NCBI RefSeq assembly: GCF_041296385.1 | Contig: NW_027183503.1 | Location: 186,001 to 250,000 of the forward strand | Direction of reading: 5' to 3' | DNA from: Aphelocoma coerulescens | Taxonomy: Eukaryota > Chordata > Aves > Passeriformes > Corvidae | Length of the DNA: 64,000 bases | Shown: positions 23,909 through 36,956 of the stretch, in pieces | Numbering within the stretch: the first letter of the stretch is position 1 | Layout: the number at the start of each line of letters is the position of its first letter | Program-made: the position numbers and the translations under genes | Notes under the pieces: generated by a model | Told to the model about the DNA's origin: nothing | Seen by the model: the letters and a program-made list of their open reading frames with translations, nothing else | Databases searched by the model: none

Positions 23909-26080
23909 TGGAAGCAAGGGACCATTGTGACACTGCGGGGCCTCATGGAACCAATTGTCCATTATGACAATGCGGATCAAAGGAGACCATGGTGACACTG
24001 CGGAACCTGATGGAACCAAGGAGCCATTGTGACACAGTGGGGCCTCATGGAATCAAGGAGACCATTGTGACCCAGGTGTTGCATGGGAAGGCAAGGAGCC
24101 ATTGTGACACTTTGGGCTTCTTCCCTTGAGCTCTGCAGCTGGCTGTCCCAGCCCAGCGCACCATGTGCCACCTGCTCTCCTCAGGGCTCTGCCTGCACAC
24201 AGCCCCAGGAGAAGTTTTCCTGTTTGCAAGGAAAGAATGGAAAAGCCTGAGCAGGTTTCCTAAACAACAAACCCCACTCAGGAGCCACATGCTCAGTACA
24301 GGCTGCCGGGAACGATGTCCCCTTTCTACAAGGGTCAGGGTGAGCAGGAATGAATGATCTCTGGGAGCAGAATTCTCGGAGTCTTTCCACTGAATTCTCT
24401 GTCCCTGTGTCTTGGGGTGACTTTATTGTGTGTATCCCCTATTGCTGCTCTATGCCCAGAAGTGAACTTTGTGCATTTCTGTGCCTTTCAACTGAGCCTG
24501 AGAGGGGGGAGAGGAAAAAAAACCGGACAAACTTCTCAGAGCGTTTGTTCAAGGACACACATACACACTCCTCTGCATCCTGCTTGCAGCAAGAGCAGAG
24601 GAAGCAACTTTGTTTCTTTTTAGCCAGTTTTCAGCTCCTTTTCTCTGGGGGGAGATGGAGAGTTGAACTTTGTTTTCCTGGGACTTCGGGGGGTTTTTTT
24701 CCCTTCTTCTCTTCTTGACTCTTTCAACATCAGAGCACATTGGGAGAATTTTCTCCCGAGGTGGGGGCCCTGAATGTGGGCCCATGAGCCAGCTGCAAGG
24801 AGGAGGAGAGAGACTACACCTACGGAAGTGTTGGGGTTCCTCCCCCCTGCCATGAGGTCATGGGAGAGGGGACCCTGGGGTAGAGGCATGGCCTGGGCAC
24901 GGGGGGTCTCCCTGCTTACATGTGCCCTAATCCTGTTCAGCACTGCTTATTTTGTGTTGCCCTGTGCGAGGAGGGCCCTGGTTGTGCTGTGATTGCTCAG
25001 TTCTTTGGCAGTGCCCCGCCCATGTGGCTGGAGAAGAAAGAGCTCTGAAACTTCTCTCAAGAATCGCTCCCTGTTTCTTTGCACGGGCCTCGCTGTCTAT
25101 GGATGTTTCAGGAGACCCCACCGAAACACGGAAGGACTCTCAAATTATCCCAGCTTTCTCTGCACAGCGAGAGCTTTTAATATTTAGCATTGTTATCCTT
25201 TTCCTGTGTGTTTGTTAAAAAAATAGTTTTTATCTCTTTCACTTTCTTCCCAGGAAAGTTCTTTTTTCCAAAAACCTGGTGGGGGAGGGCTGGGTGTAAC
25301 CTGCCTTCTATCAGAGGATATTTTCCTCCACATTTGTCCAAACCGGCACAGCCTGTCCTTTCCTGGGTCTCTGTTGCAGATGGAAGCTGCTGGTGCCATT
25401 GTCAGCTTGAAGCCCTCTTTTGATGCAAGCAGATGTTGCCAGGTGTGTTCAGCAGCTGTTGCTCAATGCTTATGCCAAGCTATTGTGTTCCTCATGGAAC
25501 CAAGGAGCCATTGTGACACTGCAGGGGCTGATGGCATCAAGGAGGCAATTGTGACAGTACAGAACCTCCTAGAAACAAGGCTCCATTGTGACACCGTGGG
25601 GAATCATGGAATCAAGGAGCCCATTGTGACACGGCTGCATGGAACCAATGGTCCATGGTTACACGGCGGATTCAAGAAGAGCACGGTGACACCACGCAAC
25701 ATCACGGAACCGTAGGTCCATTGTGACACAGCGGGGCCTCATGGAAACAAGGGGACCATTGTGGCAAAGCAGGGCCTAATGGAAGCATGGAGGGCATTGT
25801 GACACTAAGGAAACTCCTGGAACCAAGATGACCACTGGCACATAATGGAACCTCATGGAAGCAAGCCTCCATGATGACTTTGGAGGGCCTCGGGGACCAC
25901 AGGACCCATTGTGACACAGCAGGACCTGGTGGAACCAAGGAGCCTTTGTGATACTCCAGATCCACATGGAAGCCAGGGTGCACTGAGACACAGCGGGGCC
26001 TTGTTGGAACCAAAGACACCTCTGCAAAAAGCAGGCTAGCTCATAGAAGCAAGGAGTCCTTTGTTACAACATCAAACCTA
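23909..26080 (+). repeat. Unit 12, form A (2172 bp)
   Basis: Barcode S / GTGGGG / ATGATGA / alpha. First unit with gcatgggaag (about 24,083) in place of gcatgtgaag. Like unit 11 it has ccattatgac. Confidence 0.97.
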
Positions 26081-28256
26081 TGGAAGCAAGGGACCATTTT
26101 GACACTGCGGGGCCTCATGGAACCAATTGTCCATGATGACAGTGCGGATCAAAGGAGACCATGGTGACACTGCGGAACCTGATGGAACCAAGGAGCCATT
26201 GTGACACAGTGGGGCCTCATGGAATCAAGGAGACCATTGTGACCCAGGTGTTGCATGTGAAGGCAAGGAGCCATTGTGACACTTTGGGCTTCTTCCCTTG
26301 AGCTCTGCAGCTGGCTGTCCCAGCCCAGCGCACCATGTGCCACCTGCTCTCCTCAGGGCTCTGCCTGCACACAGCCCCAGGAGAAGTTTTCCTGTTTGCA
26401 AGGAAAGAATGGAAAAGCCGGAGCAGGTTTCCTAAACAACAAACCCCACTCAGGAGCCACATGCTCAGTACAGGCTGCCTGGAACGATGTCCCCTTTCTA
26501 CAAGGGTCAGTGTGAGCAGGAATGAATGATCTCTGGGAGCAGAATTCTCGGAGTCTTTCCACTGAATTCTCTGTCCCTGTGTCTTGGGGTGACTTTATTG
26601 TGTGTATCCCCTATTGCTGCTCTATGCCCAGAAGTGAACTTTGTGCATTTCTGTGCCTTTCAACTGAGCCTGAGAGGGGGGAGAGGAAAAAAAACCGGAC
26701 AAACTTCTCAGAGCGTTTTTTCAAGGACACACATACACACTCCTCTGCATCCTGCTTGCAGCAAGAGCAGAGGAAGCAACTTGGTTTCTTTTTAGCCAGT
26801 TTTCAGCTCCTTTTCTCTGGGGGGAGATGGAGAGTTGAACTTTGTTTTCCTGGGACTTTGGGGGTTTTTTCCCCTTCTTCTCTTCTTGACTCTTTCAACA
26901 TCAGAGCACATTGGGAGAATTTTCTCCCGAGGTGGGGGCCCTGAATGTGGGCCCATGAGCCAGCTGCAAGGAGGAGGAGAGAGACTACACCTACGGAAGT
27001 GTTGGGGTTCCTCCCCCCTGCCATGAGGTCATGGGAGAGGGGACCCTGGGGTAGAGGCATGGCCTGGGCACGGGGTCTCCCTGCTCCCTGCTCACATGTG
27101 CCCTAATCCTGTTCAGCACTGCTTATTTTGTGTTGCCTTGTGCGAGGAGGGCCCTGGTTGTGCTGTGATTGCTCAGTTCTTTGGCAGTGCCCCGCCCATG
27201 TGGCTGGAGAAGAAAGAGCTCTGAAACTTCTCTCAAGAATCGCTCCCTATTTCTTTGCACGGGCCTCGCTGTCTATGGATGTTTCAGGAGACCCCACCGA
27301 AACACGGAAGGACTCTCAAATTATCCCAGCTTTCTCTGCACAGCGAGAGCTTTTAATATTTAGCATTGCTATCCTTTTCCTGTGTGTTTGTTAAAAAAAT
27401 AGTTTTTATCTCTTTCACTTTCTTCCCAGGAAAGTTCTTTTTTCCAAAAACCTGGTGGGGGAGGGCTGGGTGTAACCTGCCTTCTATCAGAGGATATTTT
27501 CCTCCACATTTGTCCAAACCGGCACAGCCTGTCCTTTCCTGGGTCTCTGTTGCAGATGGAAGCTGCTGGTGCCATTGTCAGCTTGAAGCCCTCTTTTGAT
27601 GCAAGCAGATGTTGCCAGGTGTGTTCAGCAGCTGTTGCTCAATGCTTATGCCAAGCTATTGTGTTCCTCATGGAACCAAGGAGCCATTGTGACACTGCAG
27701 GGGCTGATGGCATCAAGGAGGCAATTGTGACAGTACAGAACCTCCTAGAAACAAGGCTCCATTGTGACACCGTGGAGAATCATGGAATCAAGGAGCCCAT
27801 TGTGACACGGCTGCATGGAACCAATGGTCCATGGTTACGCTGCGGATTCAAGAAGAGCACGGTGACACCACGCAACATCACGGAACCATAGGTCCATTGT
27901 GACACAGCGGGGCCTCATGGAAACAAGGGGACCATTGTGGCAAAGCAGGGCCTAATGGAAGCATGGAGGGCATTGTGACACTAAGGAAACTCCTGGAACC
28001 AAGATGACCACTGGCACATAATGGAACCTCATGGAACCAAGCCTCCACGATTGTTTTGGAGGGCCTCAGGGACCACAGGACCCATTGTGACACAGCAGGA
28101 CCTGGTGGAACCAAGGAGCCTTTGTGATACTCCAGATCCACATGGAAGCCAGGGTGCACTGAGACACAGCGGGGCCTTGTTGGAACCAAAGACACCTCTG
28201 CAAAAAGCAGGCCAGCTCATAGAAGCAAGGAGTCCATTGTTACAACATAAAAGCTA
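26081..28256 (+). repeat. Unit 13, form B (2176 bp)
   Basis: Barcode L / GTGGAG / GATTG / beta. Same private set as units 8 and 10, so three copies of this B subtype occur within 13 kb. Confidence 0.97.
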
Positions 28257-30428
28257 TGGAAGCAAGGGACCATTGTGACACTGCGGGGCCTCATGGAACC
28301 AATTGTCCATTATGACAATGCGGATCAAAGGAGACCATGGTGACACTGCGGAACCTGATGGAACCAAGGAGCCATTGTGACACAGTGGGGCCTCATGGAA
28401 TCAAGGAGACCATTGTGACCCAGGTGTTGCATGTGAAGGCAAGGAGCCATTGTGACACTTTGGGCTTCTTCCCTTGAGCTCTGCAGCTGGCTGTCCCAGC
28501 CCAGCGCACCATGTGCCACCTGCTCTCCTCAGGGCTCTGCCTGCACACAGCCCCAGGAGAAGTTTTCCTGTTTGCAAGGAAAGAATGGAAAAGCCTGAGC
28601 AGGTTTCCTAAACAACAAACCCCACTCAGGAGCCACATGCTCAGTACAGGCTGCCGGGAACGATGTCCCCTTTCTACAAGGGTCAGGGTGAGCAGGAATG
28701 AATGATCTCTGGGAGCAGAATTCTCGGAGTCTTTCCACTGAATTCTCTGTCCCTGTGTCTTGGGGTGACTTTATTGTGTGTATCCCCTATTGCTGCTCTA
28801 TGCCCAGAAGTGAACTTTGTGCGTTTCTGTGCCTTTCAACTGAGCCTGAGAGGGGGGAGAGGAAAAAAAACCGGACAAACTTCTCAGAGCGTTTGTTCAA
28901 GGACACACATACACACTCCTCTGCATCCTGCTTGCAGCAAGAGCAGAGGAAGCAACTTTGTTTCTTTTTAGCCAGTTTTCAGCTCCTTTTCTCTGGGGGG
29001 AGATGGAGAGTTGAACTTTGTTTTCCTGGGACTTCGGGGGGTTTTTTTCCCTTCTTCTCTTCTTGACTCTTTCAACATCAGAGCACATTGGGAGAATTTT
29101 CTCCCGAGGTGGGGGCCCTGAATGTGGGCCCATGAGCCAGCTGCAAGGAGGAGGAGAGAGACTACACCTACGGAAGTGTTGGGGTTCCTCCCCCCTGCCA
29201 TGAGGTCATGGGAGAGGGGACCCTGGGGTAGAGGCATGGCCTGGGCACGGGGGGTCTCCCTGCTTACATGTGCCCTAATCCTGTTCAGCACTGCTTATTT
29301 TGTATTGCCCTGTGCGAGGAGGGCCCTGGTTGTGCTGTGATTGCTCAGTTCTTTGGCAGTGCCCCGCCCATGTGGCTGGAGAAGAAAGAGCTCTGAAACT
29401 TCTCTCAAGAATCGCTCCCTGTTTCTTTGCACGGGCCTCGCTGTCTATGGATGTTTCAGGAGACCCCACCGAAACACGGAAGGACTCTCAAATTATCCCA
29501 GCTTTCTCTGCACAGCGAGAGCTTTTAATATTTAGCATTGTTATCCTTTTCCTGTGTGTTTGTTAAAAAAATAGTTTTTATCTCTTTCACTTTCTTCCCA
29601 GGAAAGTTCTTTTTTCCAAAAACCTGGTGGGGGAGGGCTGGGTGTAACCTGCCTTCTATCAGAGGATATTTTCCTCCACATTTGTCCAAACCGGCACAGC
29701 CTGTCCTTTCCTGGGTCTCTGTTGCAGATGGAAGCTGCTGGTGCCATTGTCAGCTTGAAGCCCTCTTTTGATGCAAGCAGATGTTGCCAGGTGTGTTCAG
29801 CAGCTGTTGCTCAATGCTTATGCCAAGCTATTGTGTTCCTCATGGAACCAAGGAGCCATTGTGACACTGCAGGGGCTGATGGCATCAAGGAGGCAATTGT
29901 GACAGTACAGAACCTCCTAGAAACAAGGCTCCATTGTGACACCGTGGGGAATCATGGAATCAAGGAGCCCATTGTGACACGGCTGCATGGAACCAATGGT
30001 CCATGGTTACACGGCGGATTCAAGAAGAGCACGGTGACACCACGCAACATCACGGAACCATAGGTCCATTGTGACACAGCGGGGCCTCATGGAAACAAGG
30101 GGACCATTGTGGCAAAGCAGGGCCTAATGGAAGCATGGAGAGCATTGTGACACTAAGGAAACTCCTGGAACCAAGATGACCACTGGCACATAATGGAACC
30201 TCATGGAAGCAAGCCTCCATGATGACTTTGGAGGGCCTCGGGGACCACAGGACCCATTGTGACACAGCAGGACCTGGTGGAACCAAGGAGCCTTTGTGAT
30301 ACTCCAGATCCACATGGAAGCCAGGGTGCACTGAGACACAGCGGGGCCTTGTTGGAACCAAAGACACCTCTGCAAAAAGCAGGCCAGCTCATAGAAGCAA
30401 GGAGTCCATTGTTACAACATAAAAGCTA
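28257..30428 (+). repeat. Unit 14, form A with B-type end (2172 bp)
   Basis: Barcode S / GTGGGG / ATGATGA / beta. The unit end is the type seen in B units. First unit with gtgcgtttctg (about 28,820). Last member of the alternating region. Confidence 0.97.
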
Positions 30429-32604
30429 TGGAAGCAAGGGACCATTGTGACACTGCGGGGCCTCATGGAACCAATTGTCCATGATGACAGTGCGGATCAA
30501 AGGAGACCATGGTGACACTGCGGAACCTGATGGAACCAAGGAGCCATTGTGACACAGTGGGGCCTCATGGAATCAAGGAGACCATTGTGACCCAGGTGTT
30601 GCATGGGAAGGCAAGGAGCCATTGTGACACTTTGGGCTTCTTCCCTTGAGCTCTGCAGCTGGCTGTCCCAGCCCAGCGCACCATGTGCCACCTGCTCTCC
30701 TCAGGGCTCTGCCTGCACACAGCCCCAGGAGAAGTTTTCCTGTTTGCAAGGAAAGAATGGAAAAGCCGGAGCAGGTTTCCTAAACAACAAACCCCACTCA
30801 GGAGCCACATGCTCAGTACAGGCTGCCTGGAACGATGTCCCCTTTCTACAAGGGTCAGGGTGAGCAGGAATGAATGATCTCTGGGAGCAGAATTCTCGGA
30901 GTCTTTCCACTGAATTCTCTGTCCCTGTGTCTTGGGGTGACTTTATTGTGTGTATCCCCTATTGCTGCTCTATGCCCAGAAGTGAACTTTGTGCGTTTCT
31001 GTGCCTTTCAACTGAGCCTGAGAGGGGGGAGAGGAAAAAAAACCGGACAAACTTCTCAGAGCGTTTGTTCAAGGACACACATACACACTCCTCTGCATCC
31101 TGCTTGCAGCAAGAGCAGAGGAAGCAACTTTGTTTCTTTTTAGCCAGTTTTAAGCTCCTTTTCTCTGGGGGGAGATGGAGAGTTGAACTTTGTTTTCCTG
31201 GGACTTCGGGGGTTTTTTTCCCTTCTTCTCTTCTTGACTCTTTCAACATCAGAGCACATTGGGAGAATTTTCTCCCGAGGTGGGGGCCCTGAATGTGGGC
31301 CCATGAGCCAGCTGCAAGGAGGAGGAGAGAGACTACACCTACGGAAGTGTTGGGGTTCCTCCCCCCTGCCATGCGGTCATGGGAGAGGGGACCCTGGGGT
31401 AGAGGCATGGCCTGGGCACGGGGTCTCCCTGCTCCCTGCTCACATGTGCCCTAACCCTGTTCAGCACTGCTTATTTTGTGTTGCCCTGTGTGAGGCGGGC
31501 CCTGGTTGTGCTGTGATTGCTCAGTTCTTTGGCAGTGCCCCGCCCATGTGGCTGGAGAAGAAAGAGCTCTGAAACTTCTCTCAAGAATCGCTCCCTGTTT
31601 CTTTGCACGGGCCTCGCTGTCTATGGATGTTTCAGGAGACCCCACCGAAACACGGAAGGACTCTCAAATTATCCCAGCTTTCTCTGCACAGCGAGAGCTT
31701 TTAATATTTAGCATTGTTATCCTTTTCCTGTGTGTTTGTTAAAAAAATAGTTTTTATCTCTTTCACTTTCTTCCCAGGAAAGTTCTTTTTTCCAAAAACC
31801 TGGTGGGGGAGGGCTGGGTGTAACCTGCCTTCTATCAGAGGATATTTTCCTCCACATTTGTCCAAACCGGCACAGCCTGTCCTTTCCTGGGTCTCTGTTG
31901 CAGATGGAAGCTGCTGGTGCCATTGTCAGCTTGAAGCCCTCTTTTGATGCAAGCAGATGTTGCCAGGTGTGTTCAGCAGCTGTTGCTCAATGCTTATGCC
32001 AAGCTATTGTGTTCCTCATGGAACCAAGGAGCCATTGTGACACTGCAGGGGCTGATGGCATCAAGGAGGCAATTGTGACAGTACAGAACCTCCTAGAAAC
32101 AAGGCTCCATTGTGACACCGTGGGGAATCATGGAATCAAGGAGCCCATTGTGACACGGCTGCATGGAACCAATGGTCCATGGTTACACGGCGGATTCAAG
32201 AAGAGCACGGTGACACCACGCAACATCACGGAACCGTAGGTCCATTGTGACACAGCGGGGCCTCATGGAAACAAGGGGACCATTGTGGCAAAGCAGGGCC
32301 TAATGGAAGCATGGAGGGCATTGTGACACTAAGGAAACTCCTGGAACCAAGATGACCACTGGCACATAATGGAACCTCATGGAAGCAAGCCTCCATGATG
32401 ACTTTGGAGGGCCTCGGGGACCACAGGACCCATTGTGACACAGCAGGACCTGGTGGAACCAAGGAGCCTTTGTGATACTCCAGATCCACATGGAAGCCAG
32501 GGTGCACTGAGACACAGCGGGGCCTTGTTGGAACCAAAGACACCTCTGCAAAAAGCAGGCCAGCTCATAGAAGCAAGGAGTCCATTGTTACAACATAAAA
32601 GCTA
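30429..32604 (+). repeat. Unit 15, long form (2176 bp)
   Basis: Barcode L / GTGGGG / ATGATGA / beta. Carries ttttaagctcc (about 31,150), otherwise seen only in unit 26, and tgtgaggcggg (about 31,490), seen nowhere else. First of three consecutive L units. Confidence 0.97.
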
Positions 32605-34780
32605 TGGAAGCAAGGGACCATTGTGACACTGCGGGGCCTCATGGAACCAATTGTCCATGATGACAGTGCGGATCAAAGGAGACCATGGTGACACTGCGAA
32701 ACCTGATGGAACCAAGGAGCCATTGTGACACAGTGGGGCCTCATGGAATCAAGGAGACCATTGTGACCCAGGTGTTGCATGTGAAGGCAAGGAGCCATTG
32801 TGCCACTTTGGGCTTCTTCCCTTGAGCTCTGCAGCTGGCTGTCCCAGCCCAGCGCACCATGTGCCACCTGCTCTCCTCAGGGCTCTGCCTGCACACAGCC
32901 CCAGGAGAAGTTTTCCTGTTTGCAAGGAAAGAATGGAAAAGCCGGAGCAGGTTTCCTAAACAACAAACCCCACTCAGGAGCCACATGCTCAGTACAGGCT
33001 GCCTGGAACGATGTCCCCTTTCTACAAGGGTCAGTGTGAGCAGGAATGAATGATCTCTGGGAGCAGAATTCTCGGAGTCTTTCCACTGAATTCTCTGTCC
33101 CTGTGTCTTGGGGTGACTTTATTGTGTGTATCCCCTATTGCTGCTCTATGCCCAGAAGTGAACTTTGTGCGTTTCTGTGCCTTTCAACTGAGCCTGAGAG
33201 GGGGGAGAGGAAAAAAACCGGACAAACTTCTCAGAGCGTTTTTTCAAGGACACACATACACACTCCTCTGCATCCTGCTTGCAGCAAGAGCAGAGGAAGC
33301 AACTTGGTTTCTTTTTTGCCAGTTTTCAGCTCCTTTTCTCTGGGGGGAGATGGAGAGTTGAACTTTGTTTTCCTGGGACTTCGGGGGTTTTTTTTCCCTT
33401 CTTCTCTTCTTGACTCTTTCAACATCAGAGCACATTGGGAGAATTTTCTCCCGAGGTGGGGGCCCTGAATGTGGGCCCATGAGCCAGCTGCAAGGAGGAG
33501 GAGAGAGACTACACCTACGGAAGTGTTGGGGTTCCTCCCAACTGCCATGCGGTCATGGGAGAGGGGACCTTGGGGTAGAGGCATGGCCTGGGCACGGGGT
33601 CTCCCTGCTCCCTGCTCACATGTGCCCTAACCCTGTTCAGCACTGCTTATTTTGTGTTGCCCTGTGTGAGGAGGGCCCTGGTTGTGCTGTGATTGCTCAG
33701 TTCTTTGGCAGTGCCCCGCCCATGTGGCTGGAGAAGAAAGAGCTCTGAAACTTCTCTCAAGAATCGCTCCCTGTTTCTTTGCACGGGCCTCGCTGTCTAT
33801 GGATGTTTCAGGAGACCCCACCGAAACACAGAAGGACTCTCAAATTATCCCAGCTTTCTCTGCACAGCGAGAGCTTTTAATATTTAGCATTGCTATCCTT
33901 TTCCTGTGTGTTTGTTAAAAAAATAGTTTTTATCTCTTTCACTTTCTTCCCAGGAAAGTTCTTTTTTCCAAAAACCTGGTGGGGGAGGGCTGGGTGTAAC
34001 CTGCCTTCTATCAGAGGATATTTTCCTCCACATTTGTCCAAACCGGCACAGCCTGTCCTTTCCTGGGTCTCTGTTGCAGATGGAAGCTGCTGGTGCCATT
34101 GTCAGCTTGAAGCCCTCTTTTGATGCAAGCAGATGTTGCCAGGTGTGTTCAGCAGCTGTTGCTCAATGCTTATGCCAAGCTATTGTGTTCCTCATGGAAC
34201 CAAGGAGCCATTGTGACACTGCAGGGGCTGATGGCATCAAGGAGGCAATTGTGACAGTACAGAACCTCCTAGAAACAAGGCTCCATTGTGACACCGTGGG
34301 GAATCATGGAATCAAGGAGCCCATTGTGACACGGCTGCATGGAACCAATGGTCCATGGTTACACGGCGGATTCAAGAAGAGCACGGTGACACCACGCAAC
34401 ATCACGGAACCATAGGTCCATTGTGACACAGCGGGGCCTCATGGAAACAAGGGGACCATTGTGGCAAAGCAGGGCCTAATGGAAGCATGGAGAGCATTGT
34501 GACACTAAGGAAACTCCTGGAACCAAGATGACCACTGGCACATAATGGAACCTCATGGAAGCAAGCCTCCACGATGGTTTTGGAGGGCCTCAGGGACCAC
34601 AGGACCCATTGTGACACAGCAGGACCTGGTGGAACCAAGGAGCCTTTGTGATACTCCAGATCCACATGGAAGCCAGGGTGCACTGAGACACAGCGGGGCC
34701 TTGTTGGAACCAAAGACACCTCTGCAAAAAGCAGGCTAGCTCATAGAAGCAAGGAGTCCTTTGTTACAACATCAAACCTA
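32605..34780 (+). repeat. Unit 16, long form (2176 bp)
   Basis: Barcode L / GTGGGG / GATGG / alpha. Carries cctcccaactgcc (about 33,535) and gggaccttggg, shared with unit 29; the first also with unit 30. Seven-A run. Confidence 0.97.
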
Positions 34781-36956
34781 TGGAAGCAAGGGACCATTTT
34801 GACGCTGCGGGGCCTCATGGAACCAATTGTCCATGATGACAGTGCGGATCAAAGGAGACCATGGTGACACTGCGGAACCTGATGGAACCAAGGAGCCATT
34901 GTGACACAGTGGGGCCTCATGGAATCAAGGAGACCATTGTGACCCAGGTGTTGCATGTGAAGGCAAGGAGCCATTGTGACACTTTGGGCTTCTTCCCTTG
35001 AGCTCTGCAGCTGGCTGTCCCAGCCCAGCGCACCATGTGCCACCTGCTCTCCTCAGGGCTCTGCCTGCACACAGCCCCAGGAGAAGTTTTCCTGTTTGCA
35101 AGGAAAGAATGGAAAAGCCGGAGCAGGTTTCCTAAACAACAAACCCCACTCAGGAGCCACATGCTCAGTACAGGCTGCCTGGAACGATGTCCCCTTTCTA
35201 CAAGGGTCAGTGTGAGCAGGAATGAATGATCTCTGGGAGCAGAATTCTCGGAGTCTTTCCACTGAATTCTCTGTCCCTGTGTCTTGGGGTGACTTTATTG
35301 TGTGTATCCCCTATTGCTGCTCTATGCCCAGAAGTGAACTTTGTGCATTTCTGTGCCTTTCAACTGAGCCTGAGAGGGGGGAGAGGAAAAAAAACCGGAC
35401 AAACTTCTCAGAGCGTTTTTTCAAGGACACACATACACACTCCTCTGCATCCTGCTTGCAGCAAGAGCAGAGGAAGCAACTTGGTTTCTTTTTAGCCAGT
35501 TTTCAGCTCCTTTTCTCTGGGGGGAGATGGAGAGTTGAACTTTGTTTTCCTGGGACTTCGGGGGTTTTTTTCCCTTCTACTCTTCTTGACTCTTTCAACA
35601 TCAGAGCACATTGGGAGAATTTTCTCCCGAGGTGGGGGCCCTGAATGTGGGCCCATGAGCCAGCTGCAAGGAGGAGGAGAGAGACTACACCTACGGAAGT
35701 GTTGGGGTTCCTCCCCCCTGCCATGAGGTCATGGGAGAGGGGACCCTGGGGTAGAGGCATGGCCTGGGCACGGGGTCTCCCTGCTCCCTGCTCACATGTG
35801 CCCTAACCCTGTTCAGCACTGCTTATTTTGTGTTGCCCTGTGCCAGGAGGGCCCTGGTTGTGCTGTGATTGCTCAGTTCTTTGGCAGTGCCCCGCCCATG
35901 TGGCTGGAGAAGAAAGAGCTCTGAAACTTCTCTCAAGAATCGCTCCCTATTTCTTTGCACGGGCCTCGCTGTCTATGGATGTTTCAGGAGACCCCACCGA
36001 AACACAGAAGGACTCTCAAATTATCCCAGCTTTCTCTGCACAGCGAGAGCTTTTAATATTTAGCATTGCTATCCTTTTCCTGTGTGTTTGTTAAAAAAAT
36101 AGTTTTTATCTCTTTCACTTTCTTCCCAGGAAAGTTCTTTTTTCCAAAAACCTGGTGGGGGAGGGCTGGGTGTAACCTGCCTTCTATCAGAGGATATTTT
36201 CCTCCACATTTGTCCAAACCGGCACAGCCTGTCCTTTCCTGGGTCTCTGTTGCAGATGGAAGCTGCTGGTGCCATTGTCAGCTTGAAGCCCTCTTTTGAT
36301 GCAAGCAGATGTTGCCAGGTGTGTTCAGCAGCTGTTGCTCAATGCTTATGCCAAGCTATTGTGTTCCTCATGGAACCAAGGAGCCATTGTGACACTGCAG
36401 GGGCTGATGGCATCAAGGAGGCAATTGTGACAGTACAGAACCTCCTAGAAACAAGGCTCCATTGTGACACCGTGGAGAATCATGGAATCAAGGAGCCCAT
36501 TGTGACACGGCTGCATGGAACCAATGGTCCATGGTTACGCTGCGGATTCAAGAAGAGCACGGTGACACCACGCAACATCACGGAACCATAGGTCCATTGT
36601 GACACAGCGGGGCCTCATGGAAACAAGGGGACCATTGTGGCAAAGCAGGGCCTAATGGAAGCATGGAGGGCATTGTGACACTAAGGAAACTCCTGGAACC
36701 AAGATGACCACTGGCACATAATGGAACCTCATGGAAGCAAGCCTCCACGATGGTTTTGGAGGGCCTCAGGGACCACAGGACCCATTGTGACACAGCAGGA
36801 CCTGGTGGAACCAAGGAGCCTTTGTGATACTCCAGATCCACATGGAAGCCAGGGTGCACTGAGACACAGCGGGGCCTTGTTGGAACCAAAGACACCTCTG
36901 CAAAAAGCAGGCTAGCTCATAGAAGCAAGGAGTCCATTGTTACAACATAAAAGCTA
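34781..36956 (+). repeat. Unit 17, long form (2176 bp)
   Basis: Barcode L / GTGGAG / GATGG / mixed end (ctagctc and tccattg with ataaaagc). Private gacgctgcgg (about 34,801) and cccttctactc (about 35,572). Last unit with GTGGAG. Confidence 0.97.

Noticed and set aside
30959..31408. 149-codon minus-strand frame in units 15 and 26
   Set aside because: It arises only from the ttttaagctcc variant and tract length; it is absent from other units and shows no family features.
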